Origin: Bradyrhizobium sp. WSM3983
GTDB lineage: Bacteria; Pseudomonadota; Alphaproteobacteria; Rhizobiales; Xanthobacteraceae
DNA length: 64,000 nt
NCBI RefSeq assembly: GCF_000473045.1
Contig: NZ_AXAY01000005.1
Location: 1 to 64,000 of the forward strand
Reading direction: 5' to 3'
In this document: positions 42,793-52,341 of the stretch, piece by piece
How the letters are laid out: the number at the start of each line of letters is the position of its first letter
Numbering within the stretch: the first letter of the stretch is position 1
The notes under the pieces: generated by a model
Told to the model about the DNA's origin: nothing
What the model saw: the letters and a program-made list of their open reading frames with translations, nothing else
The model's database searches: none
Program-made: the position numbers and the translations under genes

Positions 42793-44190
42793 TCAGGTTA
42801 ACGGCCGCGTTAATTCCCCGAGATCCCAGAACAGCCCGGCCATCACCGTCAAGGCCTCTTCGGTCAATGGCAGCAGGATGTGCTCATTGGGCGCATGCTG
42901 GGAGCAGCCGGGATAGGAGTGTGGGACCCAGATCGTCGGCAGGCCCAGAATTTCGGAAAACACGTCGTTCGGCAGCGAGCCGCCGAAGTTCGGCAGCACC
43001 GCCGGCGCCTTGCCGGTGGTGTTTTGGACTGAATCCGCCGCCCATTTGATCCACGGGCTGTCGAAATCGGTGCGCGAGGCGGCAAAGCTCTGGGCCGCCC
43101 GCACCTCGACCATCGGAAAGCCCCTTGCGACCAGATGGGCGCGGACGGCGTCGATCAGGCCATCGACCTTGGTGCCGACCACGAACCGCAGTTGCAGCAC
43201 GGCATTGGCGTGGCCGGGAATGGCGTTCGCCGGCTTCGCGATATTGCCTGACGACATCGCCAGAACTTCCAGCGTGTTCCAGGCATAGAGCCGCTCGGCC
43301 GCGGACAGACCGTCCTCGCCCCAATTGTCCGCGAGCGCCGGCTCATCCTCGGTCGGGACCACCTGCACATCGGCCAGATAGCTGCGGATCTGGTTGGTGA
43401 GCCGCGGAGGCTTCAACGCGTCGAGCTGAAGCCGGCCATGGCCGTCGACCAGCGTCGAAATCGCATTGACCAGGATGGTCGCGGGGTTGGCGAGCACGCC
43501 GCCCCAATTGCCGGAATGATGGCCGCCGTCGCGCAAGTTCACATCGAGATGGATGCGGATACCGCCGCGGCAGCCGAGGAACAGCGTTGGCCGATCCGCT
43601 GATAGCCGCGGCCCGTCGGAGGCCATGAACAGATCGGCCTTGAGCGCGTCGCGGTTGAGGTCGCAGACCTTGCCGAGATCAGGCGACCCGATCTCCTCGC
43701 CCATCTCGACGATGAATTTTGCATTGAAGCCGAGCTTGCCGCCGCGGGCCTCGCGCACCGCGCGCAGCGCCGCCATGTTGATGCTGTGCTGGCCCTTGTT
43801 GTCGGCGGTGCCGCGACCGTAGAGGCGAATGCCCGCCGTGGTGGTGCGCCAGGGATCGCGGCCATCGCGCCACTCGCCCTCCATGCCGTCGACGACGTCG
43901 CCATGGCCGTAGACCAGCACGGTCGGCAGCGAAGCGCTCTCGTGATGCTCCGCAAACAGGAACGGCGCCTTGCCGCTCGGGGATTCGACCAGGCGGCTGG
44001 TGAAATCGAGCGCGGCGAAGGAGGGCATCATCTCCTGTTCCAGATAGGCGCGCAGCTCAGGGCCGCGCGACGGATTCTGGCTTTCGGTCTTGAAGCCGAC
44101 CCGGCGGTCGAGTTCAGCGAGGAACGCACCGGATTTGAAGTCGTCCCGGGCGCGGGCGATGGCGTCGGCTCTTGTGTCGGCTCTTTTCAT
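42793..44190 (-). CDS. M20-family metallopeptidase
   Basis: A 465-residue M20 hydrolase. Zinc ligands and catalytic acid are visible: LVYGHGDVVDGM (about residue 94), RGTADNKGQ (about 130), EMGEEIGSPD (about 165) and the late His in SYPGCSQHAPNE (about 435). The dimerisation domain lies between about 215 and 330 (HHSGNWGGVLANP). It probably cleaves a dipeptide or N-acyl/N-carbamoyl amino acid. It has no signal peptide. It is divergent from the LLM gene starting at 44432; the 241-bp gap shows no clear element. Confidence 0.88.
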   Translation of the reverse strand: MKRADTRADAIARARDDFKSGAFLAELDRRVGFKTESQNPSRGPELRAYLEQEMMPSFAALDFTSRLVESPSGKAPFLFAEHHESASLPTVLVYGHGDVVDGMEGEWRDGRDPWRTTTAGIRLYGRGTADNKGQHSINMAALRAVREARGGKLGFNAKFIVEMGEEIGSPDLGKVCDLNRDALKADLFMASDGPRLSADRPTLFLGCRGGIRIHLDVNLRDGGHHSGNWGGVLANPATILVNAISTLVDGHGRLQLDALKPPRLTNQIRSYLADVQVVPTEDEPALADNWGEDGLSAAERLYAWNTLEVLAMSSGNIAKPANAIPGHANAVLQLRFVVGTKVDGLIDAVRAHLVARGFPMVEVRAAQSFAASRTDFDSPWIKWAADSVQNTTGKAPAVLPNFGGSLPNDVFSEILGLPTIWVPHSYPGCSQHAPNEHILLPLTEEALTVMAGLFWDLGELTRPLT

Positions 44191-44431
44191 GGCTTGGTTT
44201 TCGAAGCTTTGGGAGGAAGGACCTTACCCGACACGGGCAAGCCTTCGAAAGTGGCGGGGACCTGGTAGTTCTTGGGAATTCGTTCTTGCTCTCTTGAGAT
44301 TGGCTTGCCAAGCGCGGGAGTGCCGCCGATTTTAGCCTTGCCAAGGCCCAACCATATGCAAGAACGTCGCCAGATTGGGGCGCACATCTATCATTCGAAG
44401 AGCGCTCAGTACAGGGCGCCGGGGGACCAGC

Positions 44432-45811
44432 ATGGCCAAGCAGATCAGGCTCAATGCATTTGCGATGAATTGCGTCGCGCACCAATCACCGGGGCTATGG
44501 ACCCATCCGCGCGACCGCACCGCCGAGTATAACCGCCTGCCCTACTGGATTGATCTCGCCAAGACGCTGGAACGCGGCCGTTTCGACGGGCTGTTCCTGG
44601 CCGACGTGCTCGGGGTCTACGACGTCTATGGCAACAGCCCTGACGCAGCCTTGCGCAATGCGGCGCAGACGCCGTCGAACGAACCGTTGCTGCTGCTCTC
44701 GGCAATGGCCGCAGTCACCAAGAACCTGGGCTTCGGCGTCACCAGTAACCTCTCCTTCGAGCCGCCCTACCCATTCGCGCGGCGGATGTCGACGCTGGAT
44801 CATCTCACCGAGGGGCGGATCGGCTGGAACGTCGTCACCGGCTATCTCGACAGCGCCGCGCGCGGCGCCGGCAAGGAGAAGCAGACCGGGCACGATGACC
44901 GCTACGACATCGCCGACGAATACATGGAGGTGGTCTACAAGCTCTGGGAAGGAAGCTGGGAGGACGACGCCGTGCTGCGCGACCGCAAGCGCGGCATCTT
45001 CACCGATCCGACAAAAGTTCATCGCGTCAATCATGAGAGCGCGAATTACCGCATCAACAACACCATTCACCTCAGCGAGCCGTCGCCGCAGCGCACGCCC
45101 GTGCTGTACCAGGCCGGCACTTCGCCGCGTGGCCGGCAGTTCGCCGCGAAACATGCCGAATGCGTGTTCATGTCGGGGCCTTCGGCCAAGATCATTGCGC
45201 CGCGCGTCTCCGCGATCCGCCAGGAGGCAGCCGCACTCGGCCGCAACCCCGCCGAGATCCTGATGTTCAACATGATGACGATCATCCTCGGCAACACGGA
45301 AGCCGAGGCGGCGGCGAAATATGCCGACTACCGGTCACATATCAATCCAGAAGGCGCCCTCGCCCTGATGTCCGGTTGGACCGGCATCGACTTCTCCGGC
45401 TACGAACTCGATCAGCAGGTCCGTCACGTCCAGAACGACGCCGGTCGCAGCGCACTGGACAACGTCACCCGCGGCGACCCCAACCGCGTCTGGACCGTGC
45501 GCGACGTCATCGAACATGTCGGCATCGGCGGCGCGGGACCCGTTGTAGTGGGCACGCCCGAAAGCGTCGCTGACAAGATCGAAGATTGGTTCGACAAGAC
45601 CGACGTCGATGGCCTCAACGTTGCCTTTGCGATCTCGCCCGGCGATTTCGAGGACATCGCCGACATGCTGGTGCCGGAACTCACGAAGCGCGGTCGGTAC
45701 AAGCCGGAATATGCGAAGGGCACGCTGCGGGAGAAGCTGTTCGGCAATGGGCGCGCGAGGCTCGACGCGCCGCATCCGGCGACGGGGTATCGGGTGGGGA
45801 AGAAGGGGTAG
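44432..45811 (+). CDS. LLM-class flavin-dependent monooxygenase (NtaA/SnaA/DszA group)
   Basis: A 459-residue flavin-dependent monooxygenase, a distant paralogue of the 23800-25167 protein. Motifs are GLFLADVLGVYDVYG (about 52), DHLTEGRIGWNVVTGYL (about 127-143), HDDRYDIADEYMEVVYKLWEGSWEDD and YQAGTSPRGRQFA (about 228). The ATG at 44432 begins the conserved AKQIRLNAFAMN. It needs reduced FMN from a partner reductase, not present nearby. It is followed by an extragenic palindrome and a convergent gene. The substrate is unknown; sulfonated or aminopolycarboxylate compounds are typical for the group. Confidence 0.9.
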   Translation: MAKQIRLNAFAMNCVAHQSPGLWTHPRDRTAEYNRLPYWIDLAKTLERGRFDGLFLADVLGVYDVYGNSPDAALRNAAQTPSNEPLLLLSAMAAVTKNLGFGVTSNLSFEPPYPFARRMSTLDHLTEGRIGWNVVTGYLDSAARGAGKEKQTGHDDRYDIADEYMEVVYKLWEGSWEDDAVLRDRKRGIFTDPTKVHRVNHESANYRINNTIHLSEPSPQRTPVLYQAGTSPRGRQFAAKHAECVFMSGPSAKIIAPRVSAIRQEAAALGRNPAEILMFNMMTIILGNTEAEAAAKYADYRSHINPEGALALMSGWTGIDFSGYELDQQVRHVQNDAGRSALDNVTRGDPNRVWTVRDVIEHVGIGGAGPVVVGTPESVADKIEDWFDKTDVDGLNVAFAISPGDFEDIADMLVPELTKRGRYKPEYAKGTLREKLFGNGRARLDAPHPATGYRVGKKG

Positions 45812-45832
45812 AGCGAGCCGCCACACCCTCAG

Positions 45833-45961
45833 TGTCGTCCCGGCGAAGGCCGGGACCCATAACCACAGGGCGTGGTTTGGCGAAGACTGGTCGTTCGGGA
45901 CTGGTAGCACCAGCGATCGATAAATCACGCGGTATGGGTCCCGGCCTTCGCCGGGACGACA
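45833..45961. repeat. Extragenic palindrome (GTCGTCCCGGCGAAGG family)
   Basis: Long perfect inverted arms of about 28 bp: it opens TGTCGTCCCGGCGAAGG and ends with the exact complement at 45961, about 70 bp apart. It lies between the convergent LLM and ThDP-enzyme genes and may act as a bidirectional terminator. Confidence 0.88.
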
Positions 45962-45967
45962 GCGGGA

Positions 45968-47629
45968 CTACACCCTCCCGTCCACCATCACCTCGATCAG
46001 CTTGGTCCCCGGCCGGTTGAACGCCGACGCCAGCGTTGCCTTCAGCTCGCGGGGATCGCTGATCTTGATCGCCTCGCAGCCGAGCGCCTTCGCCACACCG
46101 GCGAAATCCACGGGTGGATCGACAAAGTCCATGCCGACATAATTGTCGTCGCCGTGGAAGGCGAGCAGGCGCTGCTTGATGATGCGATAGCCGCCATTGT
46201 TGGCGATGACGACGTTGAGCGGCAGCTTGTGATGCGCGGCCGTCCACAGCGACTGGATCGAATACATCGCACTGCCGTCGCCTGAGAAACACACGACGGG
46301 GCGATCCGGATTGGCGATGCTGGCGCCGACCGAGGCCGGCAGGCCCCAGCCAATGCCGCCGGAGGCAAGGCCGTGATAGCCATAGCGATCGCGGTGCGGA
46401 CGCAGCGCCGTGATCTGGCGGCTGGAGGTGAGCCCTTCGTCGACGAGGATTGCATGCTCGGGCATGGCCTCGACCATTTGCAGCACCAGGAAATCCGGAT
46501 CGATCGGCGTACGGCCGGCGCTCTTGCTGATCTGCTCGACCAACGCGGTGCGCCGCGCAGTCCAGTTCTTCGGCGCAAGCTCGGCGAGGCGCTGCCTGGC
46601 GCGGCTCGCCAATGCGGCGCCCCCCATCTCTTTCAGCACCGGGATCAGCGCGCGCAGCGTTTCCTTCACATCCGCCTTCAGCGCGATTTCGGCCCCGTAG
46701 TTCTTGGCGATCTCCCAATCGACGAGACCGACCTGCACGATGCCGAGGCCATCAGGCAGCGCATCCACCTCGCTATAGACAGACATCCGCAAGGGATCGC
46801 CACCAAGCGCGACCAGCAGGTCGTACGGCGCGAGCGTGTCGCGCACGACCTTCTGCACGCGCGCCAGCGTGCCGACGAAGCTCGGGCTCTCCGAGAGGAA
46901 GTGCGAGCCATAGGGCGCCGAGGATTGGTACGCGGCAGCGCCGAGCAGTTCGGCGAGTTCGGCAGCCTCCTTCAGCGCGTCACTCTTGACCACCTCGTCC
47001 ATGGTGACGATGACAGGGCGCTCGGCCTTCAGCAGCCGCGCGGCGAACGCCCTCAGCGCCTCATCGGAAGGTCTCGTGCGCGCGTCGATCCGGGTGGAGC
47101 GACCGAGATCAATGCCGGCCTCACTGTTGAGGATGTCGCCCGGCAGCGAGATGAACACTGGCCCGGTCGGCGGCGTCATCGCGACCTTGGCGGCACGGCG
47201 CACGATGCGCGGCAGGTCTTCCAGCCGCGTCACCTCGACCGCCCATTTCACCAGCGGCTCGGCCATGCGCACCAGCGGGCCATAGAGCACCGGCTCCATC
47301 AGGCCGTGGCCCTGCTCCTGCTGGCCCGCAGTCAAAATCATCGGTGTGCCCGTGAACTGGGCATTATAGAGCGAGCCCATCGCGTTGCCGAGGCCGGGCG
47401 CGACATGGACGTTGCAAGCTACGAGCTTGCCGGAGGCGCGGCTGTAGCCGTCAGCGATCGCCACCACCAGGCTCTCCTGCATCGCCATCACATAGGTGAG
47501 ATCAGGATGGTCCTTCAGCGCATGCATGATCGGCAGCTCGGTGGTGCCGGGATTGCCGAACAGGTGCGTGATGCCCTCGTCCTTGAGTAGCGCGAGAAAG
47601 GCGGAGCGGCCGGTGATCTTGTTCTTCAT
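45968..47629 (-). CDS. Thiamine-diphosphate enzyme, benzoylformate decarboxylase-like
   Basis: A 553-residue ThDP enzyme of the acetolactate synthase/benzoylformate decarboxylase superfamily. The ThDP glutamate is in MAMQESLVVAIADGYSR (about residue 50). The MdlC-type active-site His is in VHVAPGLGNAMGSLYNA (about 73), and the cofactor motif is GDGSAMYSIQSLW...ANN (about 440-467). The HxxxGNAMG arrangement and GNPGTTELP favour a 2-oxoacid decarboxylase rather than acetolactate synthase. The ATG at 47629 has GGAGGAAG upstream. It appears monocistronic. The substrate could be phenylglyoxylate or a related aromatic oxo acid. Confidence 0.85.
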   Translation of the reverse strand: MKNKITGRSAFLALLKDEGITHLFGNPGTTELPIMHALKDHPDLTYVMAMQESLVVAIADGYSRASGKLVACNVHVAPGLGNAMGSLYNAQFTGTPMILTAGQQEQGHGLMEPVLYGPLVRMAEPLVKWAVEVTRLEDLPRIVRRAAKVAMTPPTGPVFISLPGDILNSEAGIDLGRSTRIDARTRPSDEALRAFAARLLKAERPVIVTMDEVVKSDALKEAAELAELLGAAAYQSSAPYGSHFLSESPSFVGTLARVQKVVRDTLAPYDLLVALGGDPLRMSVYSEVDALPDGLGIVQVGLVDWEIAKNYGAEIALKADVKETLRALIPVLKEMGGAALASRARQRLAELAPKNWTARRTALVEQISKSAGRTPIDPDFLVLQMVEAMPEHAILVDEGLTSSRQITALRPHRDRYGYHGLASGGIGWGLPASVGASIANPDRPVVCFSGDGSAMYSIQSLWTAAHHKLPLNVVIANNGGYRIIKQRLLAFHGDDNYVGMDFVDPPVDFAGVAKALGCEAIKISDPRELKATLASAFNRPGTKLIEVMVDGRV

Positions 47630-47733
47630 GCTTCCTCCAGGAGCGGACGTTGCCGCAAGGACGGAGGCATGATGGCCGAAGTTTTGGGGGGCGCGCAAGG
47701 AAGCGCGGTCATGGCTGCGTTGCGCGGGACAGT

Positions 47734-47868
47734 CTCGTGTCCCGGACGCGGCGCAACGTGCAACGTTGCGGCGCAGAGCCGGGACCCAGATTCGCACCGA
47801 GCTAGAAGACGTATGGGCCCCGGCTCAGCAGTGCGGCACTGCGCGCCGCACTGCGTCCGGGGCACGAG
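47734..47868. repeat. Extragenic palindrome with nested stems
   Basis: Ends CTCGTGTCCCGGA and TCCGGGGCACGAG are inverted, with inner palindromes around GCAACGTGCAACGTTGC and GTGCGGCACTGCGCGCCGCAC. It lies in the 47630-47888 gap, which has no other feature. Confidence 0.75.
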
Positions 47869-47888
47869 AGCAGAGTGTGCAGCTCACA

Positions 47889-48392
47889 CTACATCTCCTC
47901 GCGCCCCAATTCGAACGGATCCTCGCCGCTAGCGCGCTTCTTCTTTTTCGAGCGCTGCCAGACCACGCCCGGAAAGCCTTTCAACGGCACCAGCGGCTCG
48001 CCGGTATAGGCCCATTCCTGCAGCTCCTCGATCGCGATGTGATAGAGCGGCTGGCGGCCGGTGCGCTCTTTGAACAGCGCGCGGGGGATGTTGACCATGT
48101 GCGGGCCGCGCGGGCGCTCATAGGCGATCGGCGTGCCGCAATGCGAGCAGAAGCTGCGCACGGTCTTGGTCGCCTTGTCCTCGTAGCGGGTCAGCGCAGC
48201 CTTGCCGGAGGTGATCCGAAAGCGCTTCGTCCAGCTTCCGACATAGGTGGCGTAGGCCGCGCCATGGGCACGGCGGCTGGCGGCGGAGTGGTCGTGCCAG
48301 GCCCAGCGTGCGGGAACGTCGATCTCGAAGGTAACCTTGCCGCAGAGGCATTGGCCGGCGGCGGTTCCTGCGGCGACTGCGGCTTTGGCCAT
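47889..48392 (-). CDS. GFA/CENP-V-fold protein with altered zinc site
   Basis: A 167-residue protein of the glutathione-dependent formaldehyde-activating (GFA) family. The first knuckle CLCGKVTFEID (about residues 15-25) and the structural pair FCSHCGTPIAYE (about 80-91) are kept. Where typical members have a CHCxxC catalytic zinc segment, this protein reads WHDHSAASRRAHG, so the cysteines are replaced by His, Ala and Ser. Its chemistry may therefore differ or be lost. The C-terminus is basic (RSKKKKR). I chose the ATG at 48392. It stands alone between two repeats. Confidence 0.82.
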   Translation of the reverse strand: MAKAAVAAGTAAGQCLCGKVTFEIDVPARWAWHDHSAASRRAHGAAYATYVGSWTKRFRITSGKAALTRYEDKATKTVRSFCSHCGTPIAYERPRGPHMVNIPRALFKERTGRQPLYHIAIEELQEWAYTGEPLVPLKGFPGVVWQRSKKKKRASGEDPFELGREEM

Positions 48393-48434
48393 GGAAGTCT
48401 CTCCGTCGTCTTTGCGAAGACGACAATACACGAT

Positions 48435-48541
48435 CGTCATTCCGGGGCGCGACGAAGTCGCGAGCTCGGAATTCATTGGGCGGCAAGCCAGGACGTTAAA
48501 TGGATTCCGGGTTCGATGCAGCGCATCGCCCCGGAATGACG
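48435..48541. repeat. Extragenic palindrome (GTCATTCCGGG family)
   Basis: Outer ends CGTCATTCCGGGGC and GCCCCGGAATGACG are perfect complements, as in 39270-39379. It lies between the GFA-like gene and the Old Yellow Enzyme gene. Confidence 0.85.
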
Positions 48542-48548
48542 GGAGAGG

Positions 48549-49676
48549 TCAGGCAGGCGTCAGCTCATCGTACGCAGGATAATCCGTATATCCCTTCTCC
48601 TCGCCGCCATAGAACGTCGCGCGGCTATACTGCGTGATCGGGTAGTCGTGCTCCAGGCGCCGCGGCAGATCGGGGTTGGAGATGAAGATGCGGCCGAAGG
48701 CGATGATGTCGGCGTGGCCATCGGCAATCGCCGCGTTCGCGGTCTCACCGGTGAAACCACCCGCGGTCATCAGCACGCCGCTGTAGTGCGGACGGAACAG
48801 CACCATCGCAGAGGGCACGTTCTCCCAGTGGACGTCGGCGCGGCCCGCACCGCTGGAGCGCGGCTCGATGAAATGCAGATAGGCAAGGCCGAGCTTGTCG
48901 AGCGCCTTCACCACGTGCGTATAGAGCGGCATCGGATCGGGCTCGGCGGAATCATTGGCGATGCCGTGAGGCGACAGGCGGACGCCGACGCGGTTGGCGC
49001 CCCACACGTCGATTGCCGCCCGAGTCACTTCGAGCAGCAGGCGAGTTCGGTTCTCGATCGAGCCACCATATTGATCGGTGCGCTGGTTGCTGCGCGACTG
49101 CAAGAATTGCTCGAGCAGATAGCCGTTGGCGCCGTGGATTTCGACGCCGTCGAAACCGGCGGCGAGCGCGTTCTTCGCGCCCTGCCGAAACGCCTCGACC
49201 ACGCCCTTGACCTCGTCCGTCTCCAACGCGCGCGGCGTCTCGTAATCGGCCAGCTTGCCATCGGCCGTCATCGCCTTCATGCCTTCGGCCTTGATGGCGA
49301 TCGCCGAGGCCGAGACCGGCAGCTGACCGCCATGATAGGACGAATGCGAGACGCGGCCGACATGCCAGAGCTGGAGGAAGATGATGCCGCCCTTGGCGTG
49401 CACGGCGTCGACCACCTTGCGCCAGCCGGCGATCTGCGCCTCCGAATAAATGCCGGGCGTTGCCGGGTTGCCGCGGCCGTGTGAGAGCACCGGCGAAGCT
49501 TCAGCGATGATCAGGCCACCCGGTGTCGCGCGCTGGCCGTAATATTCGGCGTTGAGGGGCCGCGGCGAAAAGCTCTCGCGCTCGGCGCGCATGCGCGTCA
49601 GCGGCGCCATCGCGACGCGATGCGCGAGCTTGTACGGACCGACCTGCAACGGTTTGAACAACGCCTCGAATTTCAT
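48549..49676 (-). CDS. Old Yellow Enzyme family alkene reductase
   Basis: A 375-residue FMN-dependent TIM-barrel reductase. The N-terminal PLTRMRAE and LWHVGRVSH are typical, the substrate-binding His/Asn pair is in EIHGANGYLLEQFLQ (about residue 183), followed by NQRTDQYGGSIENR. It reduces activated C=C bonds of enones or nitrate esters with NAD(P)H. The protein length equals that of NemA-type members. It is a single gene; the upstream gap to the aldehyde dehydrogenase gene is 121 bp with no clear element. Confidence 0.93.
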   Translation of the reverse strand: MKFEALFKPLQVGPYKLAHRVAMAPLTRMRAERESFSPRPLNAEYYGQRATPGGLIIAEASPVLSHGRGNPATPGIYSEAQIAGWRKVVDAVHAKGGIIFLQLWHVGRVSHSSYHGGQLPVSASAIAIKAEGMKAMTADGKLADYETPRALETDEVKGVVEAFRQGAKNALAAGFDGVEIHGANGYLLEQFLQSRSNQRTDQYGGSIENRTRLLLEVTRAAIDVWGANRVGVRLSPHGIANDSAEPDPMPLYTHVVKALDKLGLAYLHFIEPRSSGAGRADVHWENVPSAMVLFRPHYSGVLMTAGGFTGETANAAIADGHADIIAFGRIFISNPDLPRRLEHDYPITQYSRATFYGGEEKGYTDYPAYDELTPA

Positions 49677-49797
49677 GGGGGCCCCCGGGATGTCTTTGAA
49701 AGGATGCGGATCATATAGCGAGGGGCGGCCACCGGAAAAGGCGCCGCCCCTATGAAACCAGATATTCCCTCGCGCGGAACGCGAGAGAAAACAGGCC

Positions 49798-51294
49798 TTA
49801 CGCCGTCTTGATCCAGACGGCCTTCACGTTGAGATATTCCTCGACATGCTGCTTGCCGGACTCGCGGCCATAGCCGCTCATCTTATAGCCGCCAAAGGGC
49901 ACGGCCGGGTCCATCGCCTGGTAGCAATTCACCCACACCGAGCCGGCACGCAGCGATTTCGCGACCGCATGCGCCTTGGTGACGTCACGCGTCCACAGGC
50001 CCGAGCCGAGGCCGAACGTGGTGTTGTTGGCACGCTTGACCAGCTCGTCCATGTCCTTGAACGCGATCGCGGAGATGACGGGACCAAAAATCTCCTCCTG
50101 CGCGATGCGCATGTTGTCCTGGACACCCGCAAACACGGTCGGCGAGACGAAGAAACCCTTCGACAGCACGCCCTCCGTGACGCGGCCGCCGCCGGCGAGC
50201 GCTCGCGCGCCTTCCTTCTGGCCGATGTCGAGATAGCCGGTAACGCGCTCGAGCTGCTGCTCGGAGACCAGCGGGCCGACCTGGGTGTTCGGATCGAGAC
50301 CGTTGCCGACCTGCAGCTTCTTGCCGAACTCGGCGACGCGGCCGACGAACTCATCGTAGATCGATTGCTCGACGAACAGCCGAGTGCCGGCGCTGCAGAT
50401 CTGCCCCGAATTGGCGAACACCGCCATCGCCGCACCCGGCACGGCCGCGTCGAGATCGGCATCCGCAAACACGATGTCCGGCGACTTGCCGCCGAGCTCG
50501 AGCGAGACGCGCTTGAGGTTGCCGGCCGAGGCCCGGATGATCGACTGACCTGTGACATGCGAGCCGGTGAACGCGACCTTGTCGACGTCATGATGCGAAG
50601 CGAGCGCCGCGCCCGCGGTCTCACCATAGCCGGGCACCACGTTGACGACGCCAGGCGGAATGCCCGCTTCCATTGCGAGCTCCGCGATGCGCAGCGAGGT
50701 CAGCGGCGCCTCTTCGGCTGGCTTGAGCACCACGGTGCAGCCGGTCGCGATCGCCGGACCAATCTTCCAGAGCGTCGCGGTGAGTGGGCCGTTCCAGGGA
50801 ATGATGGCACCGACGACGCCAACGGGTTCCTTCAGCGTGTAGGAGAAGATTTCGCCGGGCAGCGAGTTCTCGATGGTCTCACCGTGGATCGCGGTGGTTT
50901 GGCCGGCGTAATAGCGCAACATGCCGACGGCACGGAGGCGATAGGCGCGCGTGCGGCTGAGCGGCGCACCCATGTCGAGGGTGTCGAGCTGCGACAATTC
51001 GTCGAAATTCTTCTCGACGAGGTCGGCGAGCTTGAGCAGCAGGTTCTGGCGCTCAAACGGCTTGACCTTGCTCCAAGGACCTTCGAAGGCACGGCGGGCA
51101 GCCGCGACCGCACGATCAATGTCTTCCTTGTCGCCCTCGGCGACGGTTGCGAGCAGTTCGCCAGTGGCGGGATTATGGGTCTCGAAGCGCTTGCCGGAAG
51201 CGGCATCCACCCACTTCCCGTCGATCAGCATTTGCTTGTAGGACCCGTTGGCGAACGGATGGCGCGTGATCGGAATAGCCTGCGACACAGCCAT
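49798..51294 (-). CDS. NAD(P)-dependent aldehyde dehydrogenase
   Basis: A 498-residue ALDH. The catalytic Cys is in ANSGQICSAGTRLF (about residue 300), the general-base Glu in LELGGKSPDIV (about 267), and the cofactor segment is FTGSHVTGQ (about 243). PWNGPLTATLWKIGPAIATG and the C-terminal GGYKMSGYGRESG are standard. The ATG at 51294 has AGGGAG at good spacing, unlike an in-frame start at 51318. Substrates are likely aliphatic or aromatic aldehydes. It is divergent from the SDR gene at 51487. Confidence 0.92.
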   Translation of the reverse strand: MAVSQAIPITRHPFANGSYKQMLIDGKWVDAASGKRFETHNPATGELLATVAEGDKEDIDRAVAAARRAFEGPWSKVKPFERQNLLLKLADLVEKNFDELSQLDTLDMGAPLSRTRAYRLRAVGMLRYYAGQTTAIHGETIENSLPGEIFSYTLKEPVGVVGAIIPWNGPLTATLWKIGPAIATGCTVVLKPAEEAPLTSLRIAELAMEAGIPPGVVNVVPGYGETAGAALASHHDVDKVAFTGSHVTGQSIIRASAGNLKRVSLELGGKSPDIVFADADLDAAVPGAAMAVFANSGQICSAGTRLFVEQSIYDEFVGRVAEFGKKLQVGNGLDPNTQVGPLVSEQQLERVTGYLDIGQKEGARALAGGGRVTEGVLSKGFFVSPTVFAGVQDNMRIAQEEIFGPVISAIAFKDMDELVKRANNTTFGLGSGLWTRDVTKAHAVAKSLRAGSVWVNCYQAMDPAVPFGGYKMSGYGRESGKQHVEEYLNVKAVWIKTA

Positions 51295-51486
51295 GGCTGC
51301 ACTCCCTAGGTAGGTCATTGTTTGGGTTCGATCTGGGCGGGATCGTTAGGTCAAATAGAATACAGCGGCGCCGGAAAGGCGTAAAGTCGTCGTGGAACGA
51401 AGATCTCCCATGCCGACTTGTGCAGGGTCGCGCGAGCGCCATGTTATAGCTCGACCGAGCGCAATGCCCCTTCCCGGAGAATAGCC

Positions 51487-52332
51487 ATGCCGCATCCTGT
51501 CATCGCCAACGGCAATGTCGCCGTGATCACCGGGGGCGCATCCGGCATCGGCCTCGCTGCGGCAACAGCGTTTGCGCGCGCCGGGATGAAGGTTTGCATC
51601 GCCGACGTCGACGAGGGCCGGCTGGCAGAGGCCGCAACAAAACTGTCATCGATTGCGGGGGCTGCGAATGTGATGACGTCTGCGGTCGACGTCAGCCGGA
51701 TCGAAAGCGTGACGGAACTGGAACGCGCGGTGGGCGCACATTTCGGCGGCACGGACCTGCTGATGAACAATGCCGGCATTCAGCCGGGCAGCACGCTGTT
51801 CGGGGAATCAGACAATTGGCAGCGCATCATCGGCGTCAACATGTGGGGCATCATCAACGGCGCACGCATCTTCGCGCCGCAGATGATCGCGCGCGGCAAG
51901 GCCGGCCTGATCATCAACACCGGCTCCAAGCAGGGCATCACCACCCCGCCCGGCGATCCCGCCTACAACGTCTCCAAGGCCGGCGTGAAGGCGTTTACGG
52001 AAGCGCTCCAGCACGAGCTGCGCAACACGAAAGACTGTCATATCACCGCGCATCTGCTGATCCCCGGCTTCGTGTTCACCGGGCTCACCGCCAAGGGCCG
52101 CACCGAAAAGCCGGCCGGCGCGTGGACGCCGGAGCAGACCGTCGATTTCATGATCGCGCGGCTTGAGGCCCGCGATTTCTACATCCTCTGCCCCGATAAC
52201 GACGTGCCGCGTGCGCTCGACGAGAAGCGCATGCTGTGGGCCGCCGGCGATATCGTCGAGAACCGCCCGCCGCTGTCGCGATGGCATCCGGATTACGCGG
52301 ACGCGTTCAAAAACTTCGTCGACCGGAGCTAG
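51487..52332 (+). CDS. SDR-family oxidoreductase
   Basis: A 281-residue classical SDR. Cofactor motif TGGASGIGLAAA (about residue 13), NNAG (about 95), serine in INTGSKQGITTPPGD and the Tyr/Lys pair YNVSK (about 160) are all present. The C-terminal extension beyond the usual 250 residues (ILCPDNDVPRALDEKRMLW) is seen in a subgroup acting on larger substrates. The ATG at 51487 follows GGAGAATAGCC. It is convergent with the sedolisin gene, with stops only about 9 bp apart. Confidence 0.9.
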   Translation: MPHPVIANGNVAVITGGASGIGLAAATAFARAGMKVCIADVDEGRLAEAATKLSSIAGAANVMTSAVDVSRIESVTELERAVGAHFGGTDLLMNNAGIQPGSTLFGESDNWQRIIGVNMWGIINGARIFAPQMIARGKAGLIINTGSKQGITTPPGDPAYNVSKAGVKAFTEALQHELRNTKDCHITAHLLIPGFVFTGLTAKGRTEKPAGAWTPEQTVDFMIARLEARDFYILCPDNDVPRALDEKRMLWAAGDIVENRPPLSRWHPDYADAFKNFVDRS

Positions 52333-52341
52333 CCGAGGCGT

